DNA of 64,000 nt from Tubiluchus corallicola (taxonomy: Eukaryota > Priapulida > Priapulimorpha > Priapulimorphida > Tubiluchidae), in NCBI GenBank assembly GCA_030141605.1, contig JAQGDQ010000050.1, forward strand, positions 321,971 through 385,970, in the 5' to 3' direction. The notes beneath the pieces were generated by a model. The model saw only the letters and a program-made list of their open reading frames with translations, ran no database searches and was not told the origin of the DNA. How positions within the stretch are numbered: position 1 is the stretch's first letter; the number at the start of each line of letters is the position of its first letter. A program made the position numbers and the translations under genes. Of this stretch, positions 40,614 to 53,997 are shown in pieces.

Positions 40614-41884
40614 TTAGGATAGCAGCGCCAAGGATGTTAATAGCATGCGCATGGTGACAGGTATGAGATGTTGCTCTGATATGCCTATGCGAGTGAGGAT
40701 TTTAAGGCTGCACAAGCAACTCTGGCATCCGGTGTCTGCTATTGCTGAAATTATACAAGAATTTGGTTGTCTGCCACAGCGAAAACGAAGGGCTGTGTAG
40801 TCACTTGGGTTTATTGACATGCGCAGTGTAACAAATGGTTGAGGCTTTGATGGTTGGCGTAGCCAACTATTACACATCTGGTCATATAGGTGATGACTAA
40901 GGGGAACTGTACGACGGCTATTTTTTTCATGTACGTGTGGTGTAAATGAACACAATGTATCGAACACAGCTCCCTGTTCACCCATTGAGGTGGATTGTTC
41001 ACGACCTCTGTCACGGTCTGGAGCAGCATATTTTGGCTTATTTCTAGATCTACATACCGGAGCGAAATGGTTTCTGCGACTGCAATATGTACAGGTTTTG
41101 CCGAAAGCTGGACATTTGTCCTGTCGTAATTTAAAATCAGAACCACTTCCATGACCGTGCCTTCCACAGTGGCTGCATGGTTCGGATGTTTTATCTTTGG
41201 CTAGATTGTTTGTTGTTCGTCTGTATGAGCTACGCACTGCTTCAGCATTGTGGGTATCGAAGAGTTTTGAAGCAGATCTTTTTCCAGATTCTCTGCTTTC
41301 AATTAGCATTAATAATTCTTCGATTTCCATGACTTGATTTTTGTCGCCGAGAATGTCCAGTTGGATTTCTGGATCTGCGATGCCGCGTGTTATACAGTCA
41401 CGAATTATTTCGTTGGTATAGCTGACACTGGTGTCGCACTCGGGACATTTCACTTCATAATTGCAGATGCCGGCTTGTCCTCGTAGACGGGCGCAGAATG
41501 CACGGATAGGTTCTTCACGGTCTTGTCGCATATCATGCAATACTACACGAGCCACCATGGTGTTTTCAACGCGAACAGCGAGCTTTTTGATAGCATTAAG
41601 AACTACATCTTCTGCTTTGCCACTGAGACTGCCACAGCAGTGAGATCTTTACGTAACGTTTCATCACAACATTCTAATAATTGAATTACTCTGTCTTTAC
41701 CAGTGATACCAGTGGCATCTACGTATTCTTGCCAACGTGTGGTAAAATATGCCCATTCTTCGCTGGTACCGGCGGCAGATACAGTAGGCCTTTTCACTTT
41801 TTCAATTTTCGCAGTTGGAGCAGAATGTGCAGAGTGAAAGACATGGATTACTAGTCTGCCAGAACACCTGTTAGATTTACACAT
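40614..41884 (-). pseudogene. Gypsy gag, zinc knuckles and protease
   Basis: 41884-41603 holds SEEWAYFTTRWQEYVDATGI, a gag capsid-like helix set. After a shift, 41558-40614 continues with RAFCARLRGQAGICNYEVKC, then CSHCGRHGHG and CTYCSRRNHFAPVC knuckles and a protease-like IADTGCQSCLCSL (DTGC instead of DTGA). A further shift near 40620 leads into the pol frame. Confidence 0.82.
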
Positions 41885-42744
41885 TATATTTTAAATTTAT
41901 ATTTATTATAAATATTTTATTATATTTATATTTATATTCACATTATATTTTTAGCTAATTTTAAAATAATTTAAGTGAAAAAACCATTTTAACTGGTGAT
42001 CATCTATAGCAAATTTTATGCGCCAGCCATGTCAGCCCGTAAACAATTTTAGTAATTCGGCGCACTTGAAGATTGAAGTTTATAATCTCCACGATTTTCT
42101 AATTATTGTATATATTATACTCATAGCAGAGATTGTTGGCTGTTTGCTTTGGCGCTACGCTCATTCACTTATTCAGTGAGTTACAACTTAAAAGTATGTC
42201 ACCACATAGGTGAGTATAGAGTCGTTAGGCGTGACCGCACTGATAAAAGCTTTCATGGCGCGTCGCTTTTTTAATCATAACAGAACAGTAAAATGGTACG
42301 CATGTGCAGCAGAATCACTAAAAAATAGTAAACAACGTTGAACAGTGGGTATAACATTGATGTGACACTTGACAGTGAGCAGGAAAGTAGTAGATTTGTT
42401 TAGAGTTAAAAACGCTGTTGGATAATCGCCCACGAGAATATATCAACATTGGTAAGTTCGGGCTTCTATGCGTTCATGTTTGTTGACGTGCTAGTTGCAG
42501 TACTTCTTATTAACTGTACTGTAGCTTTAGATGATTAAACTGAACTGAAGTTTCCTTTTTAAACCCGTTTTCCTGACCGTTTTGGCAGCACAGTATCATC
42601 ATTGTATGTTAAGTCGAACTAACTATAGATAAACACCATGAAGAAAAACAGGAAATAAATTTTGTTTTGTTTTATAATGACATTGTCTGCTTTGTTGCAA
42701 AACTTGCTTGTAGAGGTAGGACTCCATGTGTGAATAATGTGTGA
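41885..42744. other. Region upstream of the Gypsy gag
   Basis: Very AT-rich at 41885-41960 (TTTATATTTATT-like), otherwise unremarkable. It may include a decayed Gypsy 5' leader, but no primer-binding site or LTR was recognised. Confidence 0.4.
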
Positions 42745-43222
42745 TGCGTAACTGTTTCTGCGTGCCCGTGTTAGCTAGGTGTAAACCAATACTGGACTAT
42801 GGTGATGTAGTTTGGTGTTCTTTAAGCAATACATAAGGTAGAATCTATTTAACGGAAAGTCACCAAGTTAGTACCTGTCATTTAAAGATCATATGCAGAG
42901 ATTGAAGTTACCATCCCTACGTTTCAGAAGAAAAAGAGGTGACCAAATCATTCTGTATCGTATATATAATAACCATACAAGAATCGATAACAGAAAATAT
43001 TTTTCAACTAATCCACTTGGAGCAGGATACAAGGTCACAAAGCCCAGATGTACAAACAAGAACAGGTTCATTTTTAGAGTGATGAATGATTGGAATTCCC
43101 TCACTACATCAATATGGACCACCACATCAGCAGATCAATTTAAGAAGAAATTAGACATATACTGGGAAGATCATCAATACTGTTTCATGATCCGGCCTGA
43201 GTGGACTTTAAATGTCATTTAA
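42745..43222 (+). mobile_element. 3' end of a CR1/Jockey-like LINE reverse transcriptase
   Basis: Plus-strand fragments read VLARCKPILDYGDVVW, then (shifted) RKVTKLVPVI, then RLKLPSLRFRRKRGDQIIL with RIYNNH, and FRVMNDWNSL. This is the usual C-terminal signature of CR1/Jockey-type LINEs (PILDYxxxVW, LPSLxxRRxRGD, N-x-FxxRxxxxWNSL). Two or more frame breaks and the lack of upstream domains mark it as a 5'-truncated dead copy. Confidence 0.85.
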
Positions 43223-46200
43223 AAATCCAGTCCTTCCGCAACCACCTTTTTCAAACATTTCACAAACCAGCATTACTGACCCTCACACCAAACCGTCACT
43301 GACCTTGCTTCCTCACCATACCTTGCCAACTGACGCTAGGCGGTACTTCATCATCCACTAGAGAGACAACTTTTGAGAGGCTTGATGATAAAACATTTGA
43401 GATAAAACGTTTAACAGAGGCTTGATGAGAGTGAAAATGCTTCGCCTTGTCGATCTACGGTAATATATGCTTATTAAACTATTAACAGACCTGTCGTCGT
43501 TTGTGAAAACTGGATGTAATAAATTCAATAGAAAGTACAGACTTTTAGTACATAACATTTGCAGGCAAGAGAACAATAAAATGAATTAGTGATGGGACTG
43601 GATCGGGTCTACCAGATTTGGGAGATTCTGATCCATTGTTTTGGGCATGGAGCAGATTTTTGCTTAAACCTTAATTGTTTTAGACTCTCTTAGACTGACT
43701 TAGAGATGGCCACTGTAGCAAAGCAAGTCCATTTTTTGATACCATAATTAAAAATTTTATTTGCATAGCCTAACAGAATGATGACCAGGCTTCCAATTTT
43801 TTGTTTTTCAAAACAGTAATTTAAAGTAAGGAAAATCACAAAACTAATCGGTTAATTTATGAGTTTGTGGTTTATTTTATGTCTGGCTTGAATTATGACA
43901 GTACATTTCTTGAAAATCGTGTCATAGACTGTTCATTCCGTGTTTGAGCCTTTGGGCTTCATTCTGTGAGCAGACATGTGCATACGCACTTTTTGGACCA
44001 GTAATGCGACTAATGTCTGTGCGAGGTTGCACTTATGCAAATAATGCATATAGTGCAGTAACAAAAAATTTGTAATCTGTACTTGAGCTGTTAGTTGTGC
44101 GACTTTTTGTTGATTTTGGAAAAAAATTTCACGATGGCAGCTTACACGACTTAAAATTTTACATTGATACATATTACATAATTGAAGCCTATATTATAAT
44201 TGTGTTGTACAACATCTGCACAAGCTTTCACGTTAAATTAACTTAAGAAACAGTAATGTAGGCCTAAGATTATTTAAAGTCAATAACAGTGCCATTCCCT
44301 ATGAGCTAGGGTAATGCTTTTTCTCTATTTGATAAACGGTATACTGATGAATAATATGCAGAACTTCATCAAGCATTGAGATAATTATTGAAGAATTTAC
44401 TGGGATGAATTCTTGTGTTATCGTATATAAACACATCTTTTAATACGGCCTAAAAGTAGTTATTGCATATGTGTCAGTAAATTGCTTGTGAGACTGTGAG
44501 CATTTGTTTGGCATTGTTGTGGAATGGCTAGATTTTCAGCCTGCACATTAGAAAGAAACTACAAAGCTGCCAGAAAAATCGATGTTCTAGCTTTGAATCT
44601 GGAATTGCAAGATTATAGTTAAGAGATGGGTTGGGTCTGTAAAAATCCATTTGATCTCCACCAAAGAGAACATTGTGGACCTGGACTTGCAGTTTCGTAC
44701 ACCTCTGCCACACTGCTTTTGTATTTAAAAATGTCAGTTCAAAATTCTCAGTTTTGTATTTAACAATGAAGTTCTAATCTAATCTAAGTAATTATAATTG
44801 TTATGGAATAATTCATTTGTTGTCGTTTAAAATGAAAATGCTTGGGTGTATTGTGTTTTCAGACTTTGATGCAATGCTTAGTAGGTTCTGTAGATTCGAA
44901 ATAATAACCTTGCTCTACCGTGTTATTTGTCTAGAAATTTTGCAAATTTGCTTGATTTGTGCAACATTTATCAGGATGGTCTGTCAGTCAGGTTTATGAC
45001 TTGATTTATCTTCAACTGTATCATTGATACCCTTTTAAATGTAGTCTATATAGACAGCTAACATTATCTGTAAACCCTGATATGAAATGCAACATATTCA
45101 TGATTTCATTCAGTAATTTTTAAAATAGGCTACTTTGCGTACTTTGTGTAAACGCGTAAATTTTTTTTGCTTGTATTAAATATTCGGAACTATTTCCCAA
45201 AATGCAAGGAAGCATGTTTGTAGCTATTGTAGGAGAATTTGCTTTGGCAAAGGTTTGGTGCAAGTATAATTCAGTGTCATGCAGTTTTAAGAAAGTTCTC
45301 TATTAGAGAAACGTCTAACAAATGAAGTCACAGGATAAAGAGTGCGATTCATCTGTAAACAAATGTGTTTTAACGGGCTTCTGTTTAGTTTACACTCTGA
45401 TGTATGAACAGGACAGAAATGCATATGTATCATCATTTAAATATGTTAAGTGCTTCCACATTAAAACCTTAGAGAGTGTCATTTTGATCCATAAATTTTG
45501 TCATGAGGCATCTTGAATATTGATGTTGTCGCTTAAGTTTTCTAAGAGATATTCACACTAAGTTTACTTAAATCCATCTAGAATATACACTTTTCGCTTA
45601 TTTCAGTCCTTGGTGACAAGACTCAGGTGCCAACTCTTATTAGATAATTGATGATTATAGAAACAAGAGAGATTGCCTAGCTTACAAAGATACTGCAGCT
45701 CATATTATGGAAACACAATCTGGCTGCATTAGTTGCTCTGTTCTTAGGTACATTGGCACATAAAAAACAAAAGTTGTGGATGAATATTTTGACTTTAAAG
45801 TTTTGATTCCTGCTGCTAAAGAAGCAATAACAGACAATATATAGAGTGTTTCTAGACCACTTTATAAAACCAGAAAAAGAGTGAACTTAATAGCAATAGA
45901 GCACAAGAATTGTTTTATGTAGTATCGCATAGCTTTCCAACAATTTTTTAAGTTTACTATTTAGCTGGCAAACTGAAATGTTTATTGGATAGTTATAATT
46001 CTTTTTACATAATTTTTATTACACTGTTTTCATGGGTCTTGTGCAGCTTGTGTAGAGAAAGAAAGCTATTGCATGTAGAAATAAGAAATACCTCCATTTA
46101 TTCTCTCTTTTATGCTTAGTCAAGGGAATAAAGCTATAGAGGCGACAACACTTCAAATTCCTTCCTTTTATCATTGCGTACAATTAAAAAATACGGTCTA

Positions 46201-49200
46201 ACGAATCACAGACATCAAGCAACCCTTCCCTTTTTTTGTCCATAGTCAAGAAAATGACTTTAAATAGATGTTAAGAAAATGTCGATTTCTCCCTCCTATT
46301 ATCAAGCAAGGCTATAGAGATGAAACAGATTTGGATTCCTTCTTTTTGCCATTTTTGTGTAATATCTTACATACAGTTGACGCCCGTGGGTGGATGCTGA
46401 AACTACTCATTTTTGATTTCTAACTTTCGTGTACGTACGTATTTCAACATTACATTTTCTAGGTTAAGCTTATCAACCTGTCATCAGACAAAGAACAATA
46501 TCCTTACATTTTCCGCAGTCCTCACTTGAACCTTATTGATTCTTTTGATGCTGCTTTGATGCACGAAGTGGAAAATCTCTGAGCTGGTGTGCATGTGTTC
46601 TGGCAGCAGTACGGATCAATAGCCCATTTCATTCATACGGTGGGGAAAACGGGGATGATTGAGCCTGAGCTTAGAAATCTTGTTAATCTCTTGCTGTTAC
46701 ACCTTATTCAGCTAATTCTTGATTCTGTACTATACTGTAGGTGTAGGTGTTTTGTTGTTGATTGTTAACGTACAGATTGCGTAAAAGGGCTTTTGCATTA
46801 TTGTCTGAAATTATTCATTTTTGCCCTTTATCCCATTAGATGAATAAAATATACCTATTATCGTTTCCCTGGTGGTTTGGGCGATAAAAAAACTCGTATG
46901 TCTATTTTGTATTTAGACCCATACACGGTGGTGTGCTTTATAATTACTCTAGATTTTTGCTAAGCTTTGTGTTTGATCTTCAACTCTCATTACTGGCATA
47001 ACATGAAAATAACTAATATTTATTGTTAATAAATCTGCCACTATCACAGCTAAATTTTCCAATTTATCGCTTTGGTGCTGTATTAGCGTGACCTGAGACA
47101 TTTCTGTGATATTGCCTCAGGAAGTAAATTATGTATTTGCCAGTAGGTGTACGCTAACTCGAATTAATTTTAAAATATTTTGCATAAATTTCCTGGGATG
47201 CGCCTGGCGCGTACTATTGTTGACTCTCTACGATTAGAGCGCAGTTCATCAATTTTATGAAGCGTACAAGATTACATGATTATTAGCATTTGTTTTGCTT
47301 GATTTTATTTGCGCGAGTAATGACAAACTCTCATTTGATTTACAATGTACAAATAAAGCTACACTCTTTCTTTTATTGTAGCAGCATATAATTTTGTTTC
47401 TGATCTTTAAAATGATTTTTATGTTGTGCCATGCTCTTTTTTGGATATCACACTAGCATTGAAGGATAATCTAGTTAGGAAAGTGCTGTAACTTTATGAA
47501 TTGATATGTTTAGTTTGGCTTGTAATTTAATGCCGTCACTTGCATTGTTGTTAGAGCTTAAAACAGGCTCCTGCTTTTTATTTTTGTAGTGATATTATTA
47601 TAGTTTCTGCAATTGTAATGGTAGCAGCAGTTAAATAGTTTACTTGGAAATAAATTACTTGAATTTTGACCAAAATTTTTGTGGCTTTTCTTGATCAGGA
47701 ATTTGAATGAAAAATTGTTATTGGTTAATAAGTTTCTTGTGGTTAAGCATATCCCCGTAGGTGTATTGGAAAAACTCCAAGCTTGCTTAGCTGACACAAA
47801 ATGACGCAAAACAGGCTTTTCTGCCTACAAACGAACTGTCTCATAAACAAAATATTATCGCACGAGCAGCAAAAACATCTAAATATCTGAAATCAAATAT
47901 TGTTTGTTTTGTGCTGGATGCTACAAACAGCACAAATCTGGAAAAATTACATTAGCAAACAGTCAAACACGCTATGTGGTTTTTTCGCCGGAAAATATTC
48001 TAACTTCTCATTTTTTGTGTGTGTTGCCTTTCATTGATTGATACAGTTATTAAACTGTTCCAAGATCCCGCAAAATTTGGGCAGACCCAGTGGTAAAAGG
48101 TCGTCGTTGTGCAAAATTTTGATTAAGTTTTGATGCTGACAAATTTTGGTCCATGGTCTACACAGGATCATGCAGAGGTCAACTAAACAGGAATATGGGA
48201 CGCTATTTTCACAAAAAATTTTGGCTTACGCAAGAGTACAAAAAGAGAATCTCTGTAAAAATAATATTAATTGTTTATGAATACAAACGAACTGAATTAT
48301 AAACCTGTCATCTTGGCATAACATTTGAGTGCAGGTCAACGATTTCTTATGTTTTACGGCTAAACAAAGTTCAAGTTCATGAAAACGGTGTAAACAGTTA
48401 TATTCACGGTGTGTGGTATTTACCTGGTAGCACTCACTGGTCTAATTTTGCATTTCCTACCAGCTACACACTAATAAGAAATTTGTCATAGTACCATTGT
48501 TTATCAAACAAGACGTTCTGAAAAGGCCATTTAACTTCTTACTAGTAATACCTATTTATGCTATTATGTTTTCTAGACTAATGAAAGATGTTGACCGCAT
48601 TGAGCAACTGACTGCAAAAAACAAAAGTTAATGAACTGTTTAAAAGATCATTGCATGTTATTTTACGACTTGAGTCACATGCTCACGTATGCGTTTACTT
48701 TTAGTAGCAGTGCAAGTCGACAGACACTTGATCTGATTATGAATGATAAATTATAGTATTAACCCGATGAGTAAATTCATTGCTTGCGCCATATCATCAT
48801 AGAGTTAGAGTAACTCGACGAGTACTACTCATCTCGAGTGGTGGTAGTGGTGTTGGTGGCAACTGCGGCGGTCACAGCAACAGTAAACAGCGGCAGCGGC
48901 AGTGATAGGCATAGTGATATTTATGAAGTTCTACTTCTAATTCAGTTTAGTCAGAAATTCCGTGAATTAAGACACACGGGTTTGGATGAGTTGCTATGTA
49001 TTGGTAGCAGTCATTCTGAACGACAACATGATAAATTGGCTTCAAATTGTGTTATAGTCGTTACTAATGGTTCAATTAATTCTTAAAGGTAAAGCGCTGA
49101 ACATGTACACAATATGATTTTGAGTTATTACTTCCCCTGTGTCAAAGCACAATTTGTAACATTAATAAAGTGCTGGGGGCTGTTATTCCCAATAGTTAGC

Positions 49201-50206
49201 CTAGTTACGAATGGAAAGATTGTTCGTGATACAGTCTACAGACACGAAAGACAACTAAGACAAGTTTATAATTTTCTCAATTCTCAAGACAATTGTTTTA
49301 CTTGATATCATGTAAAAAAATAAACCCATAAGATCCCACCCACACCACATCACAATGACAACCTAGCCACCCCACACCACACCAAACCATACCACACCCA
49401 CCTCGCTACCACACAACATCTATCTTGCCACCATACCATGCCCAGCACACCAACTAACCATAATACACTACACTACAACATATATATATATATATCATCT
49501 CTTTCTTGTCTCCTCTCTCTCTCCCTCACCTTCCCTCTCTCTTTTTTTATCTTGTCTTCATCATCGTGTAATTATGTGCCTTTTTTCTGATGAGCGGAGT
49601 TAGCATTTCCGGACACCACCATGTGGTGTGCTTATGTTTACACTAATGCTCAAGTTACTTGATATCTGCATAGGGCTTCAAGTGGTATCAGTCGGGCTGA
49701 TTCGAATACCACTGCTGTTTTGCCAGCTTTTTATCCCTTTCTTTTTTTCCCTGTAGAAATGTTAGTTACAGTCGCTGCATGCGTCTAGCTTTAATGCTAT
49801 ACAACAATAATACTTTTAAAATCCATACGCCAGTGCGTCGATTTGGCAGGGCAAATCTCCAGTATTCGCAATAAAGCAGTTGATGCCATTGATTATCTAA
49901 CGTCCCAAACTGAATCTTATAGCCTTGTTTTGTTCTGTCTAAATATCTTTGTGTTACAGTAACGCAGTGGTTGTTATTGTAGTTGTTTTAAAGTTAGCTG
50001 GAACATCACATGCTGCAATAGTCTTTTCGCTTTACCAGTTCTATTTTATCTGACTCAGAAAACTGAACACTAAACAATAACTATAATTAAAATTTCCACT
50101 TATTAATCTATCTTCCCATCATTCAGTCACGGAATTCTCGAATATTATTTTCTAATCCTGAATATTGAATTATGTATGTAGTGATTGCATCGTTTTAAGA
50201 AAAATG

Positions 50207-50207
<1 letters not shown>

Positions 50208-50246
<39 letters not shown>
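50208..50246. repeat. (TA)n microsatellite
   Basis: An uninterrupted TA run of about 19 units. Confidence 0.97.
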
Positions 50247-50248
<2 letters not shown>

Positions 50249-51476
50249 GCTGCGTGCGTATGTAGTGTCACCTTTATTGTTGTTTATACGTAGACACGTC
50301 ATTTCGGCATATATGCACTTATGCATGTATGATTTAGTACATGCAATTTTTCCGTAAATCCTGAAGGCAAGCATTAGATCTATCGATGGAGCCTTGCTGC
50401 CTTGGTTAATTATGTGAACACAGTTGGTTTTTATTAGAATAGTAAACTGTAGTTGTTGACTGTGGAGCATCACAACATAATTTAATCACACTACGCCTTC
50501 ATTAAGTGATTGTATAAGTGAGTATTGTAGAACTAAAGGAATTAAGTGCTTTCCTGAAGCTCCCCATTGTATGGAAGAATAGCTGTAATACTCTCATATA
50601 TGTACTTTGATCCATTACAGGCTTCTACGTTCTTTGTACAAGCACCGTGACAAATACTCTCGTTCATCTTACTGAGTGAGATGCTTTTCGCTTTGATTAC
50701 CACTCTGTAAGCATCTTCTCGTTCATTTCGTTTGTCCTACCATAAAAACATAGGGCATACATAGCGTTTGGTATATTATGGGAATTTGGCTCGTCATGAT
50801 GCGTTACATCAGTTTCAGACAATGGTTATCTTGGTCTTGGTGGTAATGAATGCTAATGATGCTTTTAAACAACGAAAAATTTAGTGGACATTTTATAATG
50901 ATAACGTCTAAAATTAGTGACTGCAAGTGCAACTATTCCAACCAACCAGAATCCTTTAGAGCTGTACTCTCAATTAATGACACACAAAGAAAGAGCAAAC
51001 AAGTTAGCTCGTAGGTGCAACCGTGTATGACCTGTCTAGTTTAGTATTTTAGTGACTGAACGACATTTGCTTAAGTGTGTGATATTCAACATTTGAAAAA
51101 TCATAGTTCATGTGGTATAGACCTTTGTTCATTTTATTATCAGCCAGCTAATGGCTAATGGCATACCTATGTATGATTCTTGTTGACACACCTGTCTCAA
51201 CTGTTCACCACCGATTCATTAGGACCTGCTGAGCAGGTTTGCTTGCACTGATAAATTTATGTATTGTAGGCCTTCATTAAACCTCGTATCATTTAGGTCT
51301 GCAGTACTCAGCACGTATGTTCTAGGCCTGCTGCAGTTTTACAAGTGCAACATTGTTGGATGTTGCTAAGTTTCTGCAAAGTTGTACAATTATTAAACAA
51401 AACTCTTGTGTGGAGTTGTTCAGATTATGTACTGCAACGGCTTTGGTGAGAGAAATTCGAGCGCTTTTTGTTTTAT

Positions 51477-51477
<1 letters not shown>

Positions 51478-51549
<72 letters not shown>

Positions 51550-51550
51550 T
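51478..51550. repeat. (ATT)n trinucleotide microsatellite
   Basis: About 24 ATT units; the poly-Leu and poly-Ile frames across it are composition artefacts. Confidence 0.97.
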
Positions 51551-52196
51551 TACTTGATAGACTTATTTCCAATTTTAGATTTTTCTAGATTTTTTCTGCT
51601 GCTTATTATAATCGAAAATCCGATTACTTTTTACAAGGTGTTTTGCATCCTGATACCCTTTTTTTCACAATTTTCTGTGATGAGTGCGTTGATAATAGTG
51701 ATCGATGAACCAAATTCTAGTTATGCATAATTTAAAAACTGGGCATTTGTGCAAGAGTCATCTGAGACATTGCAATTTTTACATGTTGTATCAGTTTTAA
51801 TACACTTAATAATTAACAAATCGTAGCATAGTTTGCTTCTTATAGTTACAAATGGAAATTTTGAGTTGCAAAAACTCGCATTACGTTCTTGTGGTGGTGG
51901 TGGAGGAGGAGATGACTCCAGTGCTGTAGTTATCATAATGGTGGTGGCTTTAATAGCGAAGATGATCGTGGTGGTAGTGACGAATTCACCTTACTGCAAT
52001 ACTGCTCATCTTCTGGCAGTCGTCAGAAACATTTATTTGAGGTTGTTTGACATCAGTGAAAAGTTTATTATATCTTGTGAGTGCAGTTATAAATACTTAT
52101 TTGCTTACTTGTTCATTAGTAGTTTGTGTTAATGGGAAAAGCAGTTTTGAAAATTGAACTTGTGCATTGGTAGCTGTAGTTTGTTATTTTTTTCAG

Positions 52197-52251
52197 GACT
52201 GCTTTTGAACTTATTAAAGGACCGCTTCTGACTGAATTCGTTGTTGTAAAG
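52197..52251 (+). other. Candidate noncoding 5' exon of RhoBTB
   Basis: A 55-base stretch between a long T-tract acceptor (TTTTTTTCAG) and a strong AAAG|GTAAGA donor. It is 1.7 kb upstream of the coding start, and a first or second UTR exon is needed because the start-codon exon begins with an acceptor. Splice-site form is the only evidence. Confidence 0.3.
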
Positions 52252-53914
52252 GTAAGAAGCGATAGACCTATTATATTTGATATGCCGTTTTTCATTAATG
52301 TAGCGTAACTAATATATTGTCACTGGTATATTTTTTTCGCTTAGTAAAGTCATATCCTCATATTTTTGTGACAGATTTATTGCTATATTCAAACGAAGAC
52401 CAATGTTATATATGCGGGATACACATATAATGAATTTGATTCAATTAATATTGATTCATTGATAATGTATACTGCATAAATTAACTTTTAGGTGCCTTTC
52501 TGTGATACGTTTGCAGTCAGTTGTAGGTAGTGAGACCATAAGTGGCCGCGTTTAAATACTAGTAGAGTACTTGTTTTGCTAATGACTCATTCTAAGCAGT
52601 TCAACTGTTCAACCAGCGGGGTGCAATGAAATCATTGAAATGCATTCAGCGCATTACATAATATACACGTAAGCCTTACCTTATAAATCTTTCCATTGGA
52701 CTTACTGTATGTTTTAAGTGGTTTTCTTTCCACAAAGCCATCCTGTCGTGATTTGTGCTTGTTTACTGCTACGATCGCAAAACATTGAAGACTATGAATG
52801 TTAACCTGTAATGTTTATGCTGCACTTTTTGTATAATTATATTATTGGTGGACAAATAATGCATATATGTATATATATATAATATATATATTTATATACA
52901 TGACTGCAAATAAAATTCTGCAGAAAATAATGATTTTTTGTTGTGTTCCTCATTCAGTTCATTTGGAACCTTGGGAAAGGGAGAAGAGAACTTTTTTGTC
53001 ATTAATATGACGTGATTGGTGCCCACACTCTATAACAAGACTGGAGTACTTCCTAGATGGATTTGTGCTCTTACTAACTTTTATTGAATTTGTCCTAACA
53101 TCAGACTAGAAAACCTAACCCTTCTGAAAAACGTTTCTTTCCGGAGAGAAATCGTCAAAGCGCGATGATCTGGTAGTTTAGCATAATTAACACAGAATAG
53201 AAAGCTGCTTTGTCTTATGCTGCTCTACCACAAATTGCAATTGCTTCAGACTCAATCGCAAGTTTACTTGCATTTTAGAAGTGCTTATTTAACGTTGACA
53301 TAGATTATAACATAAAGCACGGCATAAATATACTTGTTTATATTTACTATTGCTGCGTCCTAATGTCGTTAATGCTTTTTGTCAATAACTGTTATCAGCA
53401 GTTTCCCATTAGCAAGCACCTGCTCATTATTGGGCGACATGCAGCTAGTACATGTTCCTTAAATATTAATTATTTCACTTACTGCGCCAGGTGAAAATCT
53501 ATAAGACCCACCTGGATTTTGCGCACCTATGTGCTGCACGCAGTTTCACCGAAGGTTTTTAACTTAAAACAGTTCTAACTTAAGACTTAGCTTATTGCTA
53601 CTTTTTAGGAATTTAATATTAGCTAGAGGGAGAGCAGTCATTAGAGGTGTAGACCCATGCTTTCACGTCAAGTCACATATTTTGACCTTGCGACCCGAAA
53701 ATCAATAGGTTTCCACTTTTTACCAAAACCTATGACTGAGTCTCATTTGATTATTATAAGTTCATACGTTTCATTTTTATTGTGAGTCGTGATGACAGAC
53801 ATAGACAAACAGATAAATGCACAAAACGCCTTACCACCTAACCATACGCTTCCACTAGTGTTGGCAAAGGGAGTGGGTAAATGTGAACATCTCATAGTTT
53901 TTTCCTTGTTTTAG

Positions 53915-53997
53915 GTATGCATCCTGGATCAGGATGGACCACGAACCGTCGCAAGACGAGTTGGTCAAATGCGTCGTGGTGGGAGACACAGCTGTGG
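53915..53997 (+). CDS. RhoBTB exon with start codon and P-loop
   Basis: The acceptor TTGTTTTAG ends at 53914. Nineteen UTR bases precede ATG at 53934. It encodes [20 protein letters not shown] and ends GTGG|GTATGT, splitting the P-loop Gly codon. Confidence 0.92.

Larger units (their letters stand above)
37222..41884 (-). mobile_element. Ty3/Gypsy-type retrotransposon, damaged, LTRs not identified
   Basis: Minus-strand order gag, zinc knuckles, protease, RT, RNase H, integrase, as in Ty3/Gypsy elements. The RT has DAWNGYHSVPI and CIDDTLLW with the two catalytic Asp, and APQGYIASGDGY, wording shared with the K02A2.6-like Gypsy lineage common in invertebrates. At least four frame breaks are present (near 41600, 40620, 38300-38410 and 37770). 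I looked for direct repeats at both ends and found none, so the ends may be truncated. Confidence 0.9.
43223..53914. other. About 10.7 kb without a supported gene
   Basis: AT-rich intergenic DNA, or first introns of RhoBTB, with simple repeats: CCACAC-rich 49330-49480, (TA)n 50208-50246, (ATT)n 51478-51550. Short open frames (for example 45322-45516, 48838-49086) have no recognisable motif. A possible noncoding RhoBTB exon lies at 52197-52251. Confidence 0.5.

Noticed and set aside
35887-42400. LTRs of the Gypsy element
   Set aside because: I compared both flanks by eye and found no convincing direct repeat, primer-binding site or target duplication, so none is reported.
45640-48290. Several 35-45 codon in-frame tracts, for example near 45655, 46452, 47810 and 48110
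   Set aside because: They read like protein by eye but are in different frames, carry stops and match no family I know; such lengths are expected by chance in a 10 kb AT-rich stretch read in six frames.
51353-51730. 125-codon frame with poly-Leu
   Set aside because: Mostly the (ATT)n repeat; not a transmembrane protein gene.
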